From Corynebacterium sp. P4-C1 (GTDB lineage Bacteria > Actinomycetota > Actinomycetes > Mycobacteriales > Mycobacteriaceae), in assembly GCF_030503595.1 (NCBI RefSeq), contig NZ_CP129966.1:2170001-2234000 (forward strand): 64,000 nucleotides of DNA, written 5' to 3'. The position numbers and the translations under genes were made by a program. Positions 46,515 to 54,867 of the stretch are shown here, in pieces. Positions within the stretch are counted from its first letter, which is position 1, and each line of letters begins with the position of its first letter. The notes under the pieces were generated by a model. That model did not search any database. It saw only the letters and a program-made list of their open reading frames with translations, and was not told the origin of the DNA.

Positions 46515-47435
46515 GTGTCCCACCTTGTCTCGCGCCGTCGCGCGCTCGCAGTCGTCCTCGCCTTCGTCCTCGCTGTCACCTGCACCGTCGTTCCCGCCGC
46601 ACCCAAGCGCGCTGAAGCCCGCGCGTGCCCGGCTGTCGCCGTCGTCGCCGCCCGCGGCTCCGGGCAGCCCAACATCGGCCGCACTAGCTACGCGAGTAGC
46701 CCCTGGGTGTCCAACGGCTGGGAGGGCGAGCATATCCGCGCCTTCCTGCGTACCTCGGAAAGCCGCTACCGCGCCACCCACAGTGGCAAGTCCCTGATGA
46801 ATAACGTCGAGGTCCTGGGGCTCGGCCCCGAGTACTACCCGGCGTTCATGCCCGAGTATCACGGCACCGTCCCGGCGCTGCCGCGCACCCTCGCGCAGAC
46901 GTTGAACCTCGTGGGCGTTTACGCGCTCCCGCTGTTCCAGATGGGAGCACAGGCGGCCCGCGACTTCGTCGGTTCAGTGGGCACTGGCCGCGTCGGAGTG
47001 ATCCGCCAGATCGACGACTACCAGCGCGCCACCGGATGCCGCCCCCAGTACGTCGTCGTCGGATTCTCGCAGGGAGCGATGATCCTGCAGGACGCTGAGC
47101 GTGAACTCGCGCGCCGCGGACAGCTCGCCGGTGCCGTCTACCTGGGCAACCCGATGACCGCGCCGGGCGATCCTGCCACCGTCGGTGTGGCCGGCGGCGG
47201 TGCGGGCGGTCTGGTCGGCTGGTCGCCGCTGAATTCTAAGACTGCTGCCGCGACCCGCAACCGCGCCAACTACTGCCTGCCGCTCGACGGCGTGTGCGAC
47301 TTCTCGCTGGCCACCCTCCGTGCGTCCGAGGCGACTGGCGGTAACCACGGACGCTATTTCGTCTGGCCGTCGCGGTGGGACAACGTCGTCGCCGATCGTT
47401 TCGGTAAATGGGTCGATGGGGTACGATACCGGTAG
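46515..47435 (+). CDS. Secreted cutinase-family hydrolase
   Basis: 306 residues from GTG with an AGAGGAAC stretch upstream. A signal peptide (RRRALAVVLAFVLAVTCTVV then AEA) is followed by the mature start ACPAVAVVAARGSGQ, the cutinase disulfide and GSG motif, and the serine elbow VGFSQGA (about residue 186); acid and histidine lie near the end (DGVCDF and TGGNHGRYF). Such enzymes hydrolyse lipids or envelope esters. Mycolate-containing bacteria carry several. A small secreted membrane protein follows. Confidence 0.9.
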   Translation: MSHLVSRRRALAVVLAFVLAVTCTVVPAAPKRAEARACPAVAVVAARGSGQPNIGRTSYASSPWVSNGWEGEHIRAFLRTSESRYRATHSGKSLMNNVEVLGLGPEYYPAFMPEYHGTVPALPRTLAQTLNLVGVYALPLFQMGAQAARDFVGSVGTGRVGVIRQIDDYQRATGCRPQYVVVGFSQGAMILQDAERELARRGQLAGAVYLGNPMTAPGDPATVGVAGGGAGGLVGWSPLNSKTAAATRNRANYCLPLDGVCDFSLATLRASEATGGNHGRYFVWPSRWDNVVADRFGKWVDGVRYR

Positions 47436-47533
47436 AAGCTGGTTAACGGGGTCTGTGTGTTTCCGTAAAACGCGCGCTGCGGAAACCGCAAAAGCCCAGC
47501 AAAAGGGTGATTTTTAGGAGAAAGAAGATCGGG

Positions 47534-47977
47534 ATGCGTTTCGCTTCATTGGTTGTGGCTGCAACAGTCGCAGTGGCAAGTAGCGTCTGCGCCACACCTG
47601 CCGCCCACGCCCAAATTGAGGTAGTGGACACCCCGGTCGAGGTTCCTAAGTCCGCGCCGCCGGCAGTGATTATCGGTGATGCGGTCTACGTTCTCGTCGA
47701 CGGCACCTACCGCAAGGTTGACAGCGAGCTACCCGTGGATCCGAACGTGCCCGACCGAGGCCTGCCGTACCCGGACCCGAACGGGAAAGTGGAAGAGAAA
47801 GAACCGGCCAAGCCGAAAGAAGACGGGAACAAGCCGAAACCGACTGTCGTCGATTGGCTCGTGCCGTTGCTGGTCACAGGCGGGGTCATAGCGGGGTTGG
47901 CGGCGCTGTTCCACAAGCTTTACCCCTCGGGCCGGTTGATCATGTACTACCAGCCGGGCACACCCATCACGCTATGA
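47534..47977 (+). CDS. Secreted or membrane protein with a C-terminal helix, upstream of nadD
   Basis: 147 residues from ATG 47534, since an AGGAG site lies within the longer GTG frame. A signal peptide ([18 protein letters not shown], cleavage near AAHAQ) leads to a Pro- and Lys-rich linker ([17 protein letters not shown]) and a C-terminal membrane helix at about 107-130, then a short basic cytoplasmic-type tail. The stop overlaps the nadD start (ATGA). Function unknown; the cutinase is its only secreted neighbour. Confidence 0.75.
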   Translation: MRFASLVVAATVAVASSVCATPAAHAQIEVVDTPVEVPKSAPPAVIIGDAVYVLVDGTYRKVDSELPVDPNVPDRGLPYPDPNGKVEEKEPAKPKEDGNKPKPTVVDWLVPLLVTGGVIAGLAALFHKLYPSGRLIMYYQPGTPITL

Positions 47978-48633
47978 CGGGCGCGAACACACCGGCTGCG
48001 TTCCCTACCGAGGGCAAGCCCGCGGGCGCGTCCCCGCGCCGTATCGGGATCATGGGTGGCACCTTCGACCCGATCCATAACGGCCACCTTGTCGCCGCGA
48101 GCGAAGTCGCGGATGTCTTCGGCCTCGAAGAGGTCGTGTTCGTGCCTACGGGGGAGCCGTGGCAGAAAGCGGACCGGCGTGTGTCGGACGCCGAGGACCG
48201 TTACCTGATGACGGTGATCGCCACCGCCTCCAACCCGCGCTTCCATGTCTCCCGCGTCGATATCGACCGCGGCGGCCCGACCTACACCGTGGACACCCTC
48301 ACGGACATTGCCGAGCTGTACCCGGACGACGACTTGTTCTTCATCACCGGCGCCGACGCGTTGGCCTCCATCATGTCGTGGCACGACTGGGAGAAGATGT
48401 TCGACCTCGCCGAATTCGTCGGTGTCACGCGGCCGGGGTACGAGCTGGCGGAGGACATGCTGCCGGAAGTGCAGCGCGGACGCACCCACCTGATCAAGAT
48501 TCCGGCCATGGCGATCTCTTCGACCGACTGCCGCGAGCGCGCGTCCCAGGGGCGCCCCGTGTGGTACTTGGTGCCAGACGGGGTGGTGCAGTACATCGCC
48601 AAGAACGAGATGTACGCCAATTGGCCAGACTGA
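47974..48633 (+). CDS. nadD: Nicotinate-mononucleotide adenylyltransferase
   Basis: 219 residues, ATG overlapping the previous stop. The nucleotidyltransferase signature [11 protein letters not shown] is at about residue 28, and SSTDCRER, the ISSTxIR-like motif, near 183. It adenylates nicotinate mononucleotide in NAD synthesis. nadD-rsfS-gpgP order matches mycobacteria (Rv2421c-Rv2420c-Rv2419c from memory). A variable N-terminal 20 residues precede the core, so a later start is possible. Confidence 0.95.
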   Translation: MTGANTPAAFPTEGKPAGASPRRIGIMGGTFDPIHNGHLVAASEVADVFGLEEVVFVPTGEPWQKADRRVSDAEDRYLMTVIATASNPRFHVSRVDIDRGGPTYTVDTLTDIAELYPDDDLFFITGADALASIMSWHDWEKMFDLAEFVGVTRPGYELAEDMLPEVQRGRTHLIKIPAMAISSTDCRERASQGRPVWYLVPDGVVQYIAKNEMYANWPD

Positions 48634-48697
48634 CGCCGACGTGGAACAATGCGTAGGTTGAGATCGCTCTGACCCAGCTCGAGTAAGGATTGCACGT

Positions 48698-49165
48698 TTG
48701 ACTGCTTCGGACACCGCCCGGGAATTGGCCGTCGTCGCCGCGAAAGCTGCCGACGAGAAGCTCGGCCGCGACATTGCCGTTATCGACGTCACAGACGTTA
48801 TGGCCATCACTGATATTTTTGTCGTCGTTTCCGCCGACAACGAGCGCCAGGTGGCTGCCATCGTCGAGGAAGTCGAGGACGAGTTGACCAAGGCGGGCGC
48901 GGAGCCGAAACGCCGCGAGGGCAACCGTGAATTCCGCTGGGTGTTGCTGGATTACGGCATGTTCGTCGTGCACGTGCAGCGCGACGCCGAGCGCGAATTC
49001 TACGGACTGGACCGTCTCTACGCGGACTGCCCCCTCATCGAGGTCGAGGGAATCGAGCCGCCGGCGCGCCCCGGCCAATTCGCCGACGGCGCGAATGTGC
49101 GCGGGCTCGAGGACATCGACGACTTGCCGCTCGCCGGCGAGGGCCCCGCGAACGACGACCTGTAG
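48698..49165 (+). CDS. rsfS: Ribosome silencing factor RsfS
   Basis: 155 residues from TTG with a TAAGGA site eight bases upstream; no ATG is possible in the right place. The DUF143 core (ITDIFVVVSADNERQVAAIV, then EGNREFRWVLLDYGMFVVHV) is complete, and the last 45 residues are an acidic tail. It binds L14 and blocks subunit joining when cells starve. Between nadD and gpgP as expected. Confidence 0.93.
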   Translation: MTASDTARELAVVAAKAADEKLGRDIAVIDVTDVMAITDIFVVVSADNERQVAAIVEEVEDELTKAGAEPKRREGNREFRWVLLDYGMFVVHVQRDAEREFYGLDRLYADCPLIEVEGIEPPARPGQFADGANVRGLEDIDDLPLAGEGPANDDL

Positions 49166-49171
49166 GCAGTC

Positions 49172-49813
49172 ATGAGCCGACGTTTGATCATGATGCGGCA
49201 CGGCGAGACCACGTACAACGCTGGTCGCCGCATGCAGGGACAGTTGGACACGCCGCTTTCCGATGTCGGTCTGACTCAAGCCCACGCCGCCGCCGAATGG
49301 GTCGCGGGCATGGGAATCACCAAAATCGTGTCGTCCGATCTGAGCCGCGCCCGCACCACAGCCGAGATTATCGGAAAGAAGCTGGATCTCGAGGTGGAAC
49401 TTGAGCCGCGCCTGCGTGAAACCCACTTGGGCACGTGGCAGGGAATGACGCACGACGAGGTAGACGGCGCGTTCAGCGGAGCCCGCGCGGCCTGGCGCCA
49501 TAATCCGGCGTGGGCGCCGCCGGAGGGGGAGTCGCGGCTGGATGTGGCGGAAAGAGCGCGTCCGGTCGTCGATAAGCTCATGCTTGACGACGCCTGGGAC
49601 GGTGCCACTATCCTCCTCGTCGCGCACGGCGGTACCATCTCGGCGCTGACGTCGAACCTGCTGGGGCTTGCGCACTCGCAATACCCCCTGCTCAAAGGGC
49701 TGGGGAACACGAACACCTCGCAGCTGTCTGCGCGCCCGCGTCTCGGCGGTGACGGCTCGTGGGACGACCCGCAGTGGTACCTCGAGGCGTGGAACCAGGG
49801 GGCCGCGCGCTGA
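49172..49813 (+). CDS. gpgP: Histidine phosphatase, probable glucosyl-3-phosphoglycerate phosphatase
   Basis: 213 residues. The phosphohistidine motif is RHGETTYN (about residue 9), the second histidine in VAHGGTISA (about 153) and arginines in SDLSRARTT. The family includes phosphoglycerate mutases and phosphatases; the position next to rsfS matches mycobacterial gpgP (Rv2419c), which dephosphorylates glucosyl-3-phosphoglycerate during methylglucose lipopolysaccharide and glucosylglycerate synthesis. The gene symbol rests on position more than on residues. The degV start overlaps the stop. Confidence 0.75.
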   Translation: MSRRLIMMRHGETTYNAGRRMQGQLDTPLSDVGLTQAHAAAEWVAGMGITKIVSSDLSRARTTAEIIGKKLDLEVELEPRLRETHLGTWQGMTHDEVDGAFSGARAAWRHNPAWAPPEGESRLDVAERARPVVDKLMLDDAWDGATILLVAHGGTISALTSNLLGLAHSQYPLLKGLGNTNTSQLSARPRLGGDGSWDDPQWYLEAWNQGAAR

Positions 49814-50607
49814 TGGCAGTCCGCGTCGTCACTGATTCATCGTCGGGTATTCCGGCGAAACTGGCAGAAGAACTGGATATCACCGTCCTCGACCTGCATG
49901 TGCTCGAGGACGAGGAAGCATCCACCTCCGGGCTCTCGGCGCTCGAGCTCGCTGCTGCCTACGCCCGACAGTTGGAGCGCGGTGGCGACGACGGGATCGT
50001 GGCCCTCCACCTGTCGAAGCGCCTCTCCTCGACCTGGTCTGCGGCGGTGAGTGCGTCGGCCGTGTTCGACGATGCTGTTCGCGTCGTTGACACCGACTCC
50101 GCAGGCATGGCGGTGGGGGCGGCGGCGATTGCCGCGGCGTCCTTCGCGCGCGCCGGGGCCGACCTCGACGGGTGCGCCGCAGCCGCGGAAGCCGCCCTCG
50201 CCATGTCGGAGACCTGGCTGTACCTGCGGCAGCTCGACGACATGCGCAAGTCCGGCCGCCTCTCCGCGACGACCGCTATGCTGTCCGCCGCGCTGCTGGC
50301 CACGAAGCCCATCCTGCGGGTCAACGACGGCAAGCTCGAACTGGCGATCAAGACCCGCACGCAGTCGAAGGCGTTCTCGAAGCTCGTCTCCCATGTCGTC
50401 GACCGCGCCGACGGCATGCCTGTCGCCGCCGCCGTGCAGTACAGCGGCGACGCGGACAACGCGGCAACGCTGAAAGAATTGCTGGAAGAAGCACTCGTCA
50501 GCGGTTCGTCCGTCCACCTCACCCCGCTCACCGACGCAGTGGCCGCCCACACCGGTGAAGGCGCAATCGGGCTATCGGTGTTCTACACCACGCCGGCGAA
50601 GGACTAG
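49813..50607 (+). CDS. DegV family fatty-acid-binding protein
   Basis: 264 residues from ATG overlapping the gpgP stop (TGATG). The family starts VRVVTDSSSGIP and carries the TKPILRVNDGKL motif (about 175) that holds the bound fatty acid. DegV proteins bind long-chain fatty acids, in some bacteria for the acyl kinase system; the role here is unknown. The middle region is slightly short for the family. Confidence 0.88.
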   Translation: MAVRVVTDSSSGIPAKLAEELDITVLDLHVLEDEEASTSGLSALELAAAYARQLERGGDDGIVALHLSKRLSSTWSAAVSASAVFDDAVRVVDTDSAGMAVGAAAIAAASFARAGADLDGCAAAAEAALAMSETWLYLRQLDDMRKSGRLSATTAMLSAALLATKPILRVNDGKLELAIKTRTQSKAFSKLVSHVVDRADGMPVAAAVQYSGDADNAATLKELLEEALVSGSSVHLTPLTDAVAAHTGEGAIGLSVFYTTPAKD

Positions 50608-50609
50608 CT

Positions 50610-50649
50610 CTGTCCACAGTTCGGTGACGCGTCAACGCGGTTATCCACA
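50610..50649 (+). promoter_or_regulatory. Two DnaA-box-like sites before comEA
   Basis: TTATCCACA at 50641-50649 is a perfect DnaA box; CTGTCCACA at 50610-50618 differs from TTGTCCACA at one base. Centres are 31 bases apart, in the gap between degV and comEA, 54-85 bases before the comEA start. Biological use is unknown. Confidence 0.55.
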
Positions 50650-50702
50650 GGTCCAGGACAAAGCTCTTTGGGGCTCGCTCCGCGCGCCGTAGCGTGAGCG
50701 CC

Positions 50703-51326
50703 ATGAACGTATCGCAGCGTCTCGCCGAACTCACCCGCCCGACTGGGGAAGAAGACCTGATGGCGGTGGACTACCCCGAACCCCGAATTTCTGTCCCGCC
50801 GAAACATGCCGCCGCGGCCGTCGGCGCCGTACTCGTGCTCGTCGCCGGATGGTTCCTCATACGCGGGGACACCGCGCCGGAGCCCGAGTGGGAGCACACC
50901 CAAGCCCAAGCCCCGACCGCCGAAATCGTCGTCTCAGTCGTCGGTGCCGTGGCCGCGCCGGGACTGGTCACCCTCGACGACGGTGCGCGCATCGCCGATG
51001 CCCTCGACCACGCCCAGCCGCTCCCGGAGGCGGACTTGATCAGCCTCAACCTTGCTCAAGTGCTTGCCGACGGCCAGCAGATCGTCGTCCAGAAACAAGG
51101 AGAGGCGCCCGCGGGGAGCAGCGACGGCGGCAGCAGCGGAATCTCTCTCAACTCGGCGTCCGCGCAGGAACTCACTGAACTTCCGGGTGTGGGGGAGGCG
51201 ACGGCGGCGGCGATCGTGGCGCACCGCGAATCCATCGGCACCTTCAGCAGCATCGAGCAGCTTCTCGACGTCAAGGGCATCGGCCCCGCCAAATTCGACG
51301 CCATCAAAGATCTGGTCAGTCTCTGA
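50703..51326 (+). CDS. comEA: ComEA-like DNA-binding membrane protein
   Basis: 207 residues from the ATG seven bases after TAGCGT, which favours it over the GTG nine bases upstream. One membrane helix (about 35-53) anchors an extracellular part with a SLBB-like domain (about 80-135: VSVVGAVAAPGLVTLDDG) and a C-terminal helix-hairpin-helix pair (about 145-205: LNSASAQELTELPGVGEATA, then LLDVKGIGPAKFDAI). It binds double-stranded DNA outside the membrane. Coupled to comEC, whose ATG overlaps its stop. Confidence 0.9.
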   Translation: MNVSQRLAELTRPTGEEDLMAVDYPEPRISVPPKHAAAAVGAVLVLVAGWFLIRGDTAPEPEWEHTQAQAPTAEIVVSVVGAVAAPGLVTLDDGARIADALDHAQPLPEADLISLNLAQVLADGQQIVVQKQGEAPAGSSDGGSSGISLNSASAQELTELPGVGEATAAAIVAHRESIGTFSSIEQLLDVKGIGPAKFDAIKDLVSL

Positions 51327-52888
51327 TGGGGGAGCTCCGCCTGGTGCCTGCCGCGGCGGCGGTGTGGGCTGCCGCCTTGGCCGTCATTCTCGCCGGCCCG
51401 CTGTGGGCGGTGGGAACCATAGCGGCGTTCGCCGCCGCGTGCGCCCTGCTGCGCGAATACGGCCAGGCGATTCTCTCCGGCGGCATCGGCGCGTGCTCCG
51501 CCGCCGTGGCATGGGCCCGCCGCACGCTCGCCGAAACAGCTGAATTCGGCGGCGCCATCACAGGCACAGTCAGCGGTGCCCCGAAGCAGCTCGACACGGC
51601 CGGTAACTGGATCGTCAACGTCAACGTGGAGGGCTACCCGGTCCCCGTGCCCGTCTTCGCGGAGGATATCCCAGACGGCATTGTCGCCGGCACCACCGTG
51701 ACAGTGGACGGCACCGCCTCCGAATCGACACGCCCCGGCCTCGGGACCGTGACCTTCAACGGGGATGTGGAAACGGTGGCGCCCCCAGAAGGCTTCGCGG
51801 CTTTCGCGGCGGCTGTGCGGGAACGTTTCGCCGGAGCGGTGGAAGCGTCGGTGGGCGAGCATGCCCAAGGTCTCATTCCGGGAATGGTGCTGGGAGATGT
51901 GTCGATGCAGTCGGCGGAGGAGCAGCAGTCCTACATCGACACCGGCCTGAGCCACCTGAGTGCGGTGAGCGGCGCGAACTGCATGTACGTCGCCACCGCG
52001 GCGCTGCTCATCGCGCGGGCATGCCGGCTCGGACTGCGTGGGCAGCTTCTCGCGGCGGGAACCGCCCTGCTGGTCTATGCGGGCCTCGTCGGCCCGGAAC
52101 CCAGCGTGCTGCGGGCGACAGTTTCAGGGCTCGTCGGCTTCACGGCGGTCATCTGCTCGGCCCGCGCCGAACCCATCCATGTGCTGTGCCTAGCGGTGAT
52201 TGGCCTGATCCTCGTGGACTCCGACCTCGCGGTCAACTACGCATTCGCCCTCTCCACCGCGGCGACTGCGGGCATCGTGGCCATTTCACCGCTGATCTAC
52301 CGTGCGTTGGCGCCGCTCGGTTGGCCCGACATCGTGGGCAAAGCGGTCGCGGTGGCGGTTGCCGCGGATGTGGCCACAGCGCCGATCATCGCGGGCATGG
52401 CGGGCAGGGTCTCGCTGGTCGCCGTCATCGCCAACGTGCTCGTGGCTCCCGTCGTCGGGGCCGTCACAGTGCTGGGCATGGCCGCTGCGATTCTGGCGCA
52501 GTTCCACCACCTTCTGGCCGCGCCGTTGCTGTGGATCATCCAGCCGCTCGCCGGGTGGATCCGCACCGTCGCGGATTCGGCCGACCACCTTCCCGCCACT
52601 ACGGTCCAGGCACGTCCGGCAGTGGTGGCGGTGTTCTACGGCTGGGTCATCGCAGGCTTCATCGCGTCGCGCCCGCGGGCCACGGTGGCCGCGGCAGCGC
52701 TCGTCGTGGGGATTGCGATGGTGGGGGAGGTGGAACGTGTGGACGTCGATAAGCGGCATCCGCACGTCGTCGATTCCGAAGCCGAGATCGAGCCCATCCC
52801 GCCCGGAACCACCGTCGTGGTGGTGCGCGACGGGCATCGGGACCGGCCTACCGTCACGCAGGACGGCATCCCCGTGATCTATCCGTAG
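51326..52888 (+). CDS. comEC: ComEC/Rec2-type DNA transporter (no metallo-beta-lactamase domain)
   Basis: 520 residues from the ATG overlapping the comEA stop. An N-terminal DUF4131-like region (about 1-160) precedes the competence domain with GLIPGMVLGD (about 187) and LSHLSAVSGANC (about 208), followed by a series of hydrophobic helices to about 455. The last 65 residues are a short polar tail, so the C-terminal nuclease-like metallo-beta-lactamase domain of full-length ComEC is missing, as in many actinobacteria. It should form the channel for incoming single-stranded DNA. Confidence 0.9.
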   Translation: MGELRLVPAAAAVWAAALAVILAGPLWAVGTIAAFAAACALLREYGQAILSGGIGACSAAVAWARRTLAETAEFGGAITGTVSGAPKQLDTAGNWIVNVNVEGYPVPVPVFAEDIPDGIVAGTTVTVDGTASESTRPGLGTVTFNGDVETVAPPEGFAAFAAAVRERFAGAVEASVGEHAQGLIPGMVLGDVSMQSAEEQQSYIDTGLSHLSAVSGANCMYVATAALLIARACRLGLRGQLLAAGTALLVYAGLVGPEPSVLRATVSGLVGFTAVICSARAEPIHVLCLAVIGLILVDSDLAVNYAFALSTAATAGIVAISPLIYRALAPLGWPDIVGKAVAVAVAADVATAPIIAGMAGRVSLVAVIANVLVAPVVGAVTVLGMAAAILAQFHHLLAAPLLWIIQPLAGWIRTVADSADHLPATTVQARPAVVAVFYGWVIAGFIASRPRATVAAAALVVGIAMVGEVERVDVDKRHPHVVDSEAEIEPIPPGTTVVVVRDGHRDRPTVTQDGIPVIYP

Positions 52889-52898
52889 AATGACCGGC

Positions 52899-53825
52899 AT
52901 GATGAGTCCGGTCCACTTCGTCGTCGGCGAAGATGAGTTTCTCGCCGAGCGCGCCATGCAGAGCATCATCGACGAAGCTGGCCCCGCCGCGGAAGTGACC
53001 AAACTGCGCGCCGGGGAAGTGACCGCCTCCGAGCTTGCGCAGGCAACGAGCCCGTCGCTGTTCGCTGAAGAGCGCGTTGTGGTGGTCACCAACACCGAAC
53101 TTGCCGGAAAAGAACCGACGGAGCTGCTCCTGCAGGCCGCCGTCGACCCCGCGCCGGGCATGACCCTCGTGATCGTGCACAGCGGCAAAGGCCGCAACAA
53201 GTCGTACGTGCCGAAATTCAGCAAAGCTGCCGAAGTGCACGAAGCGAAAACACTCAACCAGAGGGAAAGGCAAAGCTGGGTCACGTCAGAATTCCGCCGC
53301 CGCGGGGTGCGCCCCACCCCGGACGTGATCGGGGCACTGCTGGAATCGGTCGGATCGGACCTCCGTGAACTTGCATCCGCGATCGAGCAGCTCGTCGAGG
53401 ACACCGAAGGGGAAATCACCGTTTCGGCCGTGCGCGCCTACTACACAGGCGTGGCGGAGGTCTCCGGCTTCGACATCGCGGACCAGGCGGTCGCGGGTCG
53501 CACCGACCGCGCGTTGGCCAGTACCCGCCGCGCCCTCCAACTCGGGATCAGTCCGGTCGCCATCACGGCGGCGTTGGCCAACAAAGTCGGCGACATCGCG
53601 AAGCTGTACCAGACCCGCGGCAATCCCGACCAGATTGCGCGGACGGTGGGGATGCACCCGTTCGTCGCGAAGAAAACAATGCAGGTGGCCCGCAACTGGT
53701 CCGGCCACGCCGTCAGCGAGGCGGTGATCATCGTCGCCGAACTCGACGCCGTGGTCAAAGGTCAGGGCGGCGACCCCGAATTCGCAGTTGAGGATGCTGT
53801 CCGGCGCATTGCCCAACTCGCGTGA
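52899..53825 (+). CDS. holA: DNA polymerase III subunit delta
   Basis: 308 residues from ATG 52899, chosen because TAGAAT (whose TAG is the comEC stop codon) ends seven bases before it, rather than the ATG at 52890. N-terminal AAA-like part starts VHFVVGEDEFLAERA; the family region RRRGVRPTPDVIGALLESVGSD (16-residue core) and GHAVSEAVIIVAELDAVVKGQ near the end are visible. It opens the sliding clamp in the clamp loader. Position between comEC and rpsT matches mycobacteria. Confidence 0.93.
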   Translation: MMSPVHFVVGEDEFLAERAMQSIIDEAGPAAEVTKLRAGEVTASELAQATSPSLFAEERVVVVTNTELAGKEPTELLLQAAVDPAPGMTLVIVHSGKGRNKSYVPKFSKAAEVHEAKTLNQRERQSWVTSEFRRRGVRPTPDVIGALLESVGSDLRELASAIEQLVEDTEGEITVSAVRAYYTGVAEVSGFDIADQAVAGRTDRALASTRRALQLGISPVAITAALANKVGDIAKLYQTRGNPDQIARTVGMHPFVAKKTMQVARNWSGHAVSEAVIIVAELDAVVKGQGGDPEFAVEDAVRRIAQLA

Positions 53826-53839
53826 TAATGTGCGTCAGC

Positions 53840-54223
53840 GTGACTGAGATTCCCGCAGACGTGCAAGAATTCGCCACCCGCCTGTTCAACATGGCGCGCT
53901 CCGGCGACACGACCTTGTTGGATTACGTCGACCAGGGCGTCGCCGTGGACATGACCAACCAGGACGGCAACACGTTCCTCATGCTCGCGTCCTACTCCGG
54001 CCATGTTGAGCTGGTCAAAGGCCTCATCGAGCGTGGCGCGGACGTGAACAAGCTCAACGACCGCGGCCAGGCGCCGCTCGCGGGCGTTGTGTTCAAGAAG
54101 GAGGACGCGCTTATCGACGTCCTCCTTGACGCCGGTGCCGACCCCACCGCCGGAACCCCCGACGCGATCGCCACGGCGAAGATGTTCGAGCGCGACGACC
54201 TCGTGGAGAAGATGAGCAAGTGA
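53840..54223 (+). CDS. Small ankyrin-repeat protein
   Basis: 127 residues from GTG 53840, eight bases after TAATGT; an ATG frame at 53822 would add six residues. Two to three ankyrin repeats are readable (about 40-70: NQDGNTFLMLASYSGHVELV, then GADVNKLNDRGQAPLAGV, then GADPTAGTPDAIATAKMF). A helical N-terminus precedes them. Such proteins are found beside the com-holA region in corynebacteria; partners unknown. The stop overlaps the exporter start. Confidence 0.8.
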   Translation: MTEIPADVQEFATRLFNMARSGDTTLLDYVDQGVAVDMTNQDGNTFLMLASYSGHVELVKGLIERGADVNKLNDRGQAPLAGVVFKKEDALIDVLLDAGADPTAGTPDAIATAKMFERDDLVEKMSK

Positions 54224-54867
54224 ATCCCGCGGACCTCGCGGCGATCGTTCTCCTCAACCTGGCCGGTGCAGCCACCCCTGGGCCAGATATTGTCCTGCTC
54301 ACGCGCCTGGCAACACGTTCACGCCGGCATGCCATCGCGGCGACGCTGGGGATCTACGTCGGGGCGTTCTTCTGGATCACCCTGACGGTTCTCGGTGCCG
54401 CGGCTGTTCTGACCGCGTTCCCGTGGTTGCTGGAGCTGATCCAAGTTGCCGGCGGCTCCTGGATCATGTTCATGGGCTACACCACCGCGCGCCAGGGGTG
54501 GAGGGACCGCGAAAACCCGCCGCTGGACCTCGATGACGCGGAGGACCGGTTGGGCACGACGCGCGACAGCTTCATCAAGGGGTTGACCACGAACCTGTCG
54601 AACCCGAAGATCGTGCTGTTCCTTGCGGCGCTGGTCGCGCCGCTGCTGCCGCCGAGTCCCAGCATTGGCACCGCCGCCGTCGTGATTTTCGCGCTGTGGT
54701 TCACGGCATTCCTGCTGTTTATCAGCTTCAGCTTGGTCGTGTCCACCAACCGTGTGCGCCGCCGCCTGTTCAGCGCCGGGCCCTATATCGACATGGGTGC
54801 CGGCGGTTTCTTCATCGCCGCCGGTACCTTCCTGGTCGTGCGCGGAATCGTCGGTTTGGGCTCCTAA
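54220..54867 (+). CDS. LysE/RhtB family amino acid exporter
   Basis: 215 residues from GTG overlapping the previous stop. The family motif GAATPGPD is at residues about 16-23 and five or six hydrophobic helices follow, with a hydrophilic loop of 40 residues in the middle (ARQGWRDRENPPLDLDDAED). It should export an amino acid or a similar small molecule; which one is not readable. The stop overlaps the convergent esterase gene by four bases. Confidence 0.87.
   Translation: MNPADLAAIVLLNLAGAATPGPDIVLLTRLATRSRRHAIAATLGIYVGAFFWITLTVLGAAAVLTAFPWLLELIQVAGGSWIMFMGYTTARQGWRDRENPPLDLDDAEDRLGTTRDSFIKGLTTNLSNPKIVLFLAALVAPLLPPSPSIGTAAVVIFALWFTAFLLFISFSLVVSTNRVRRRLFSAGPYIDMGAGGFFIAAGTFLVVRGIVGLGS

Noticed and set aside
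52890..52898. holA start at the upstream ATG (52890)
   Set aside because: That ATG lies inside the TAGAAT element that fits a leaderless start at 52899, and the family N-terminus begins at the later methionines.
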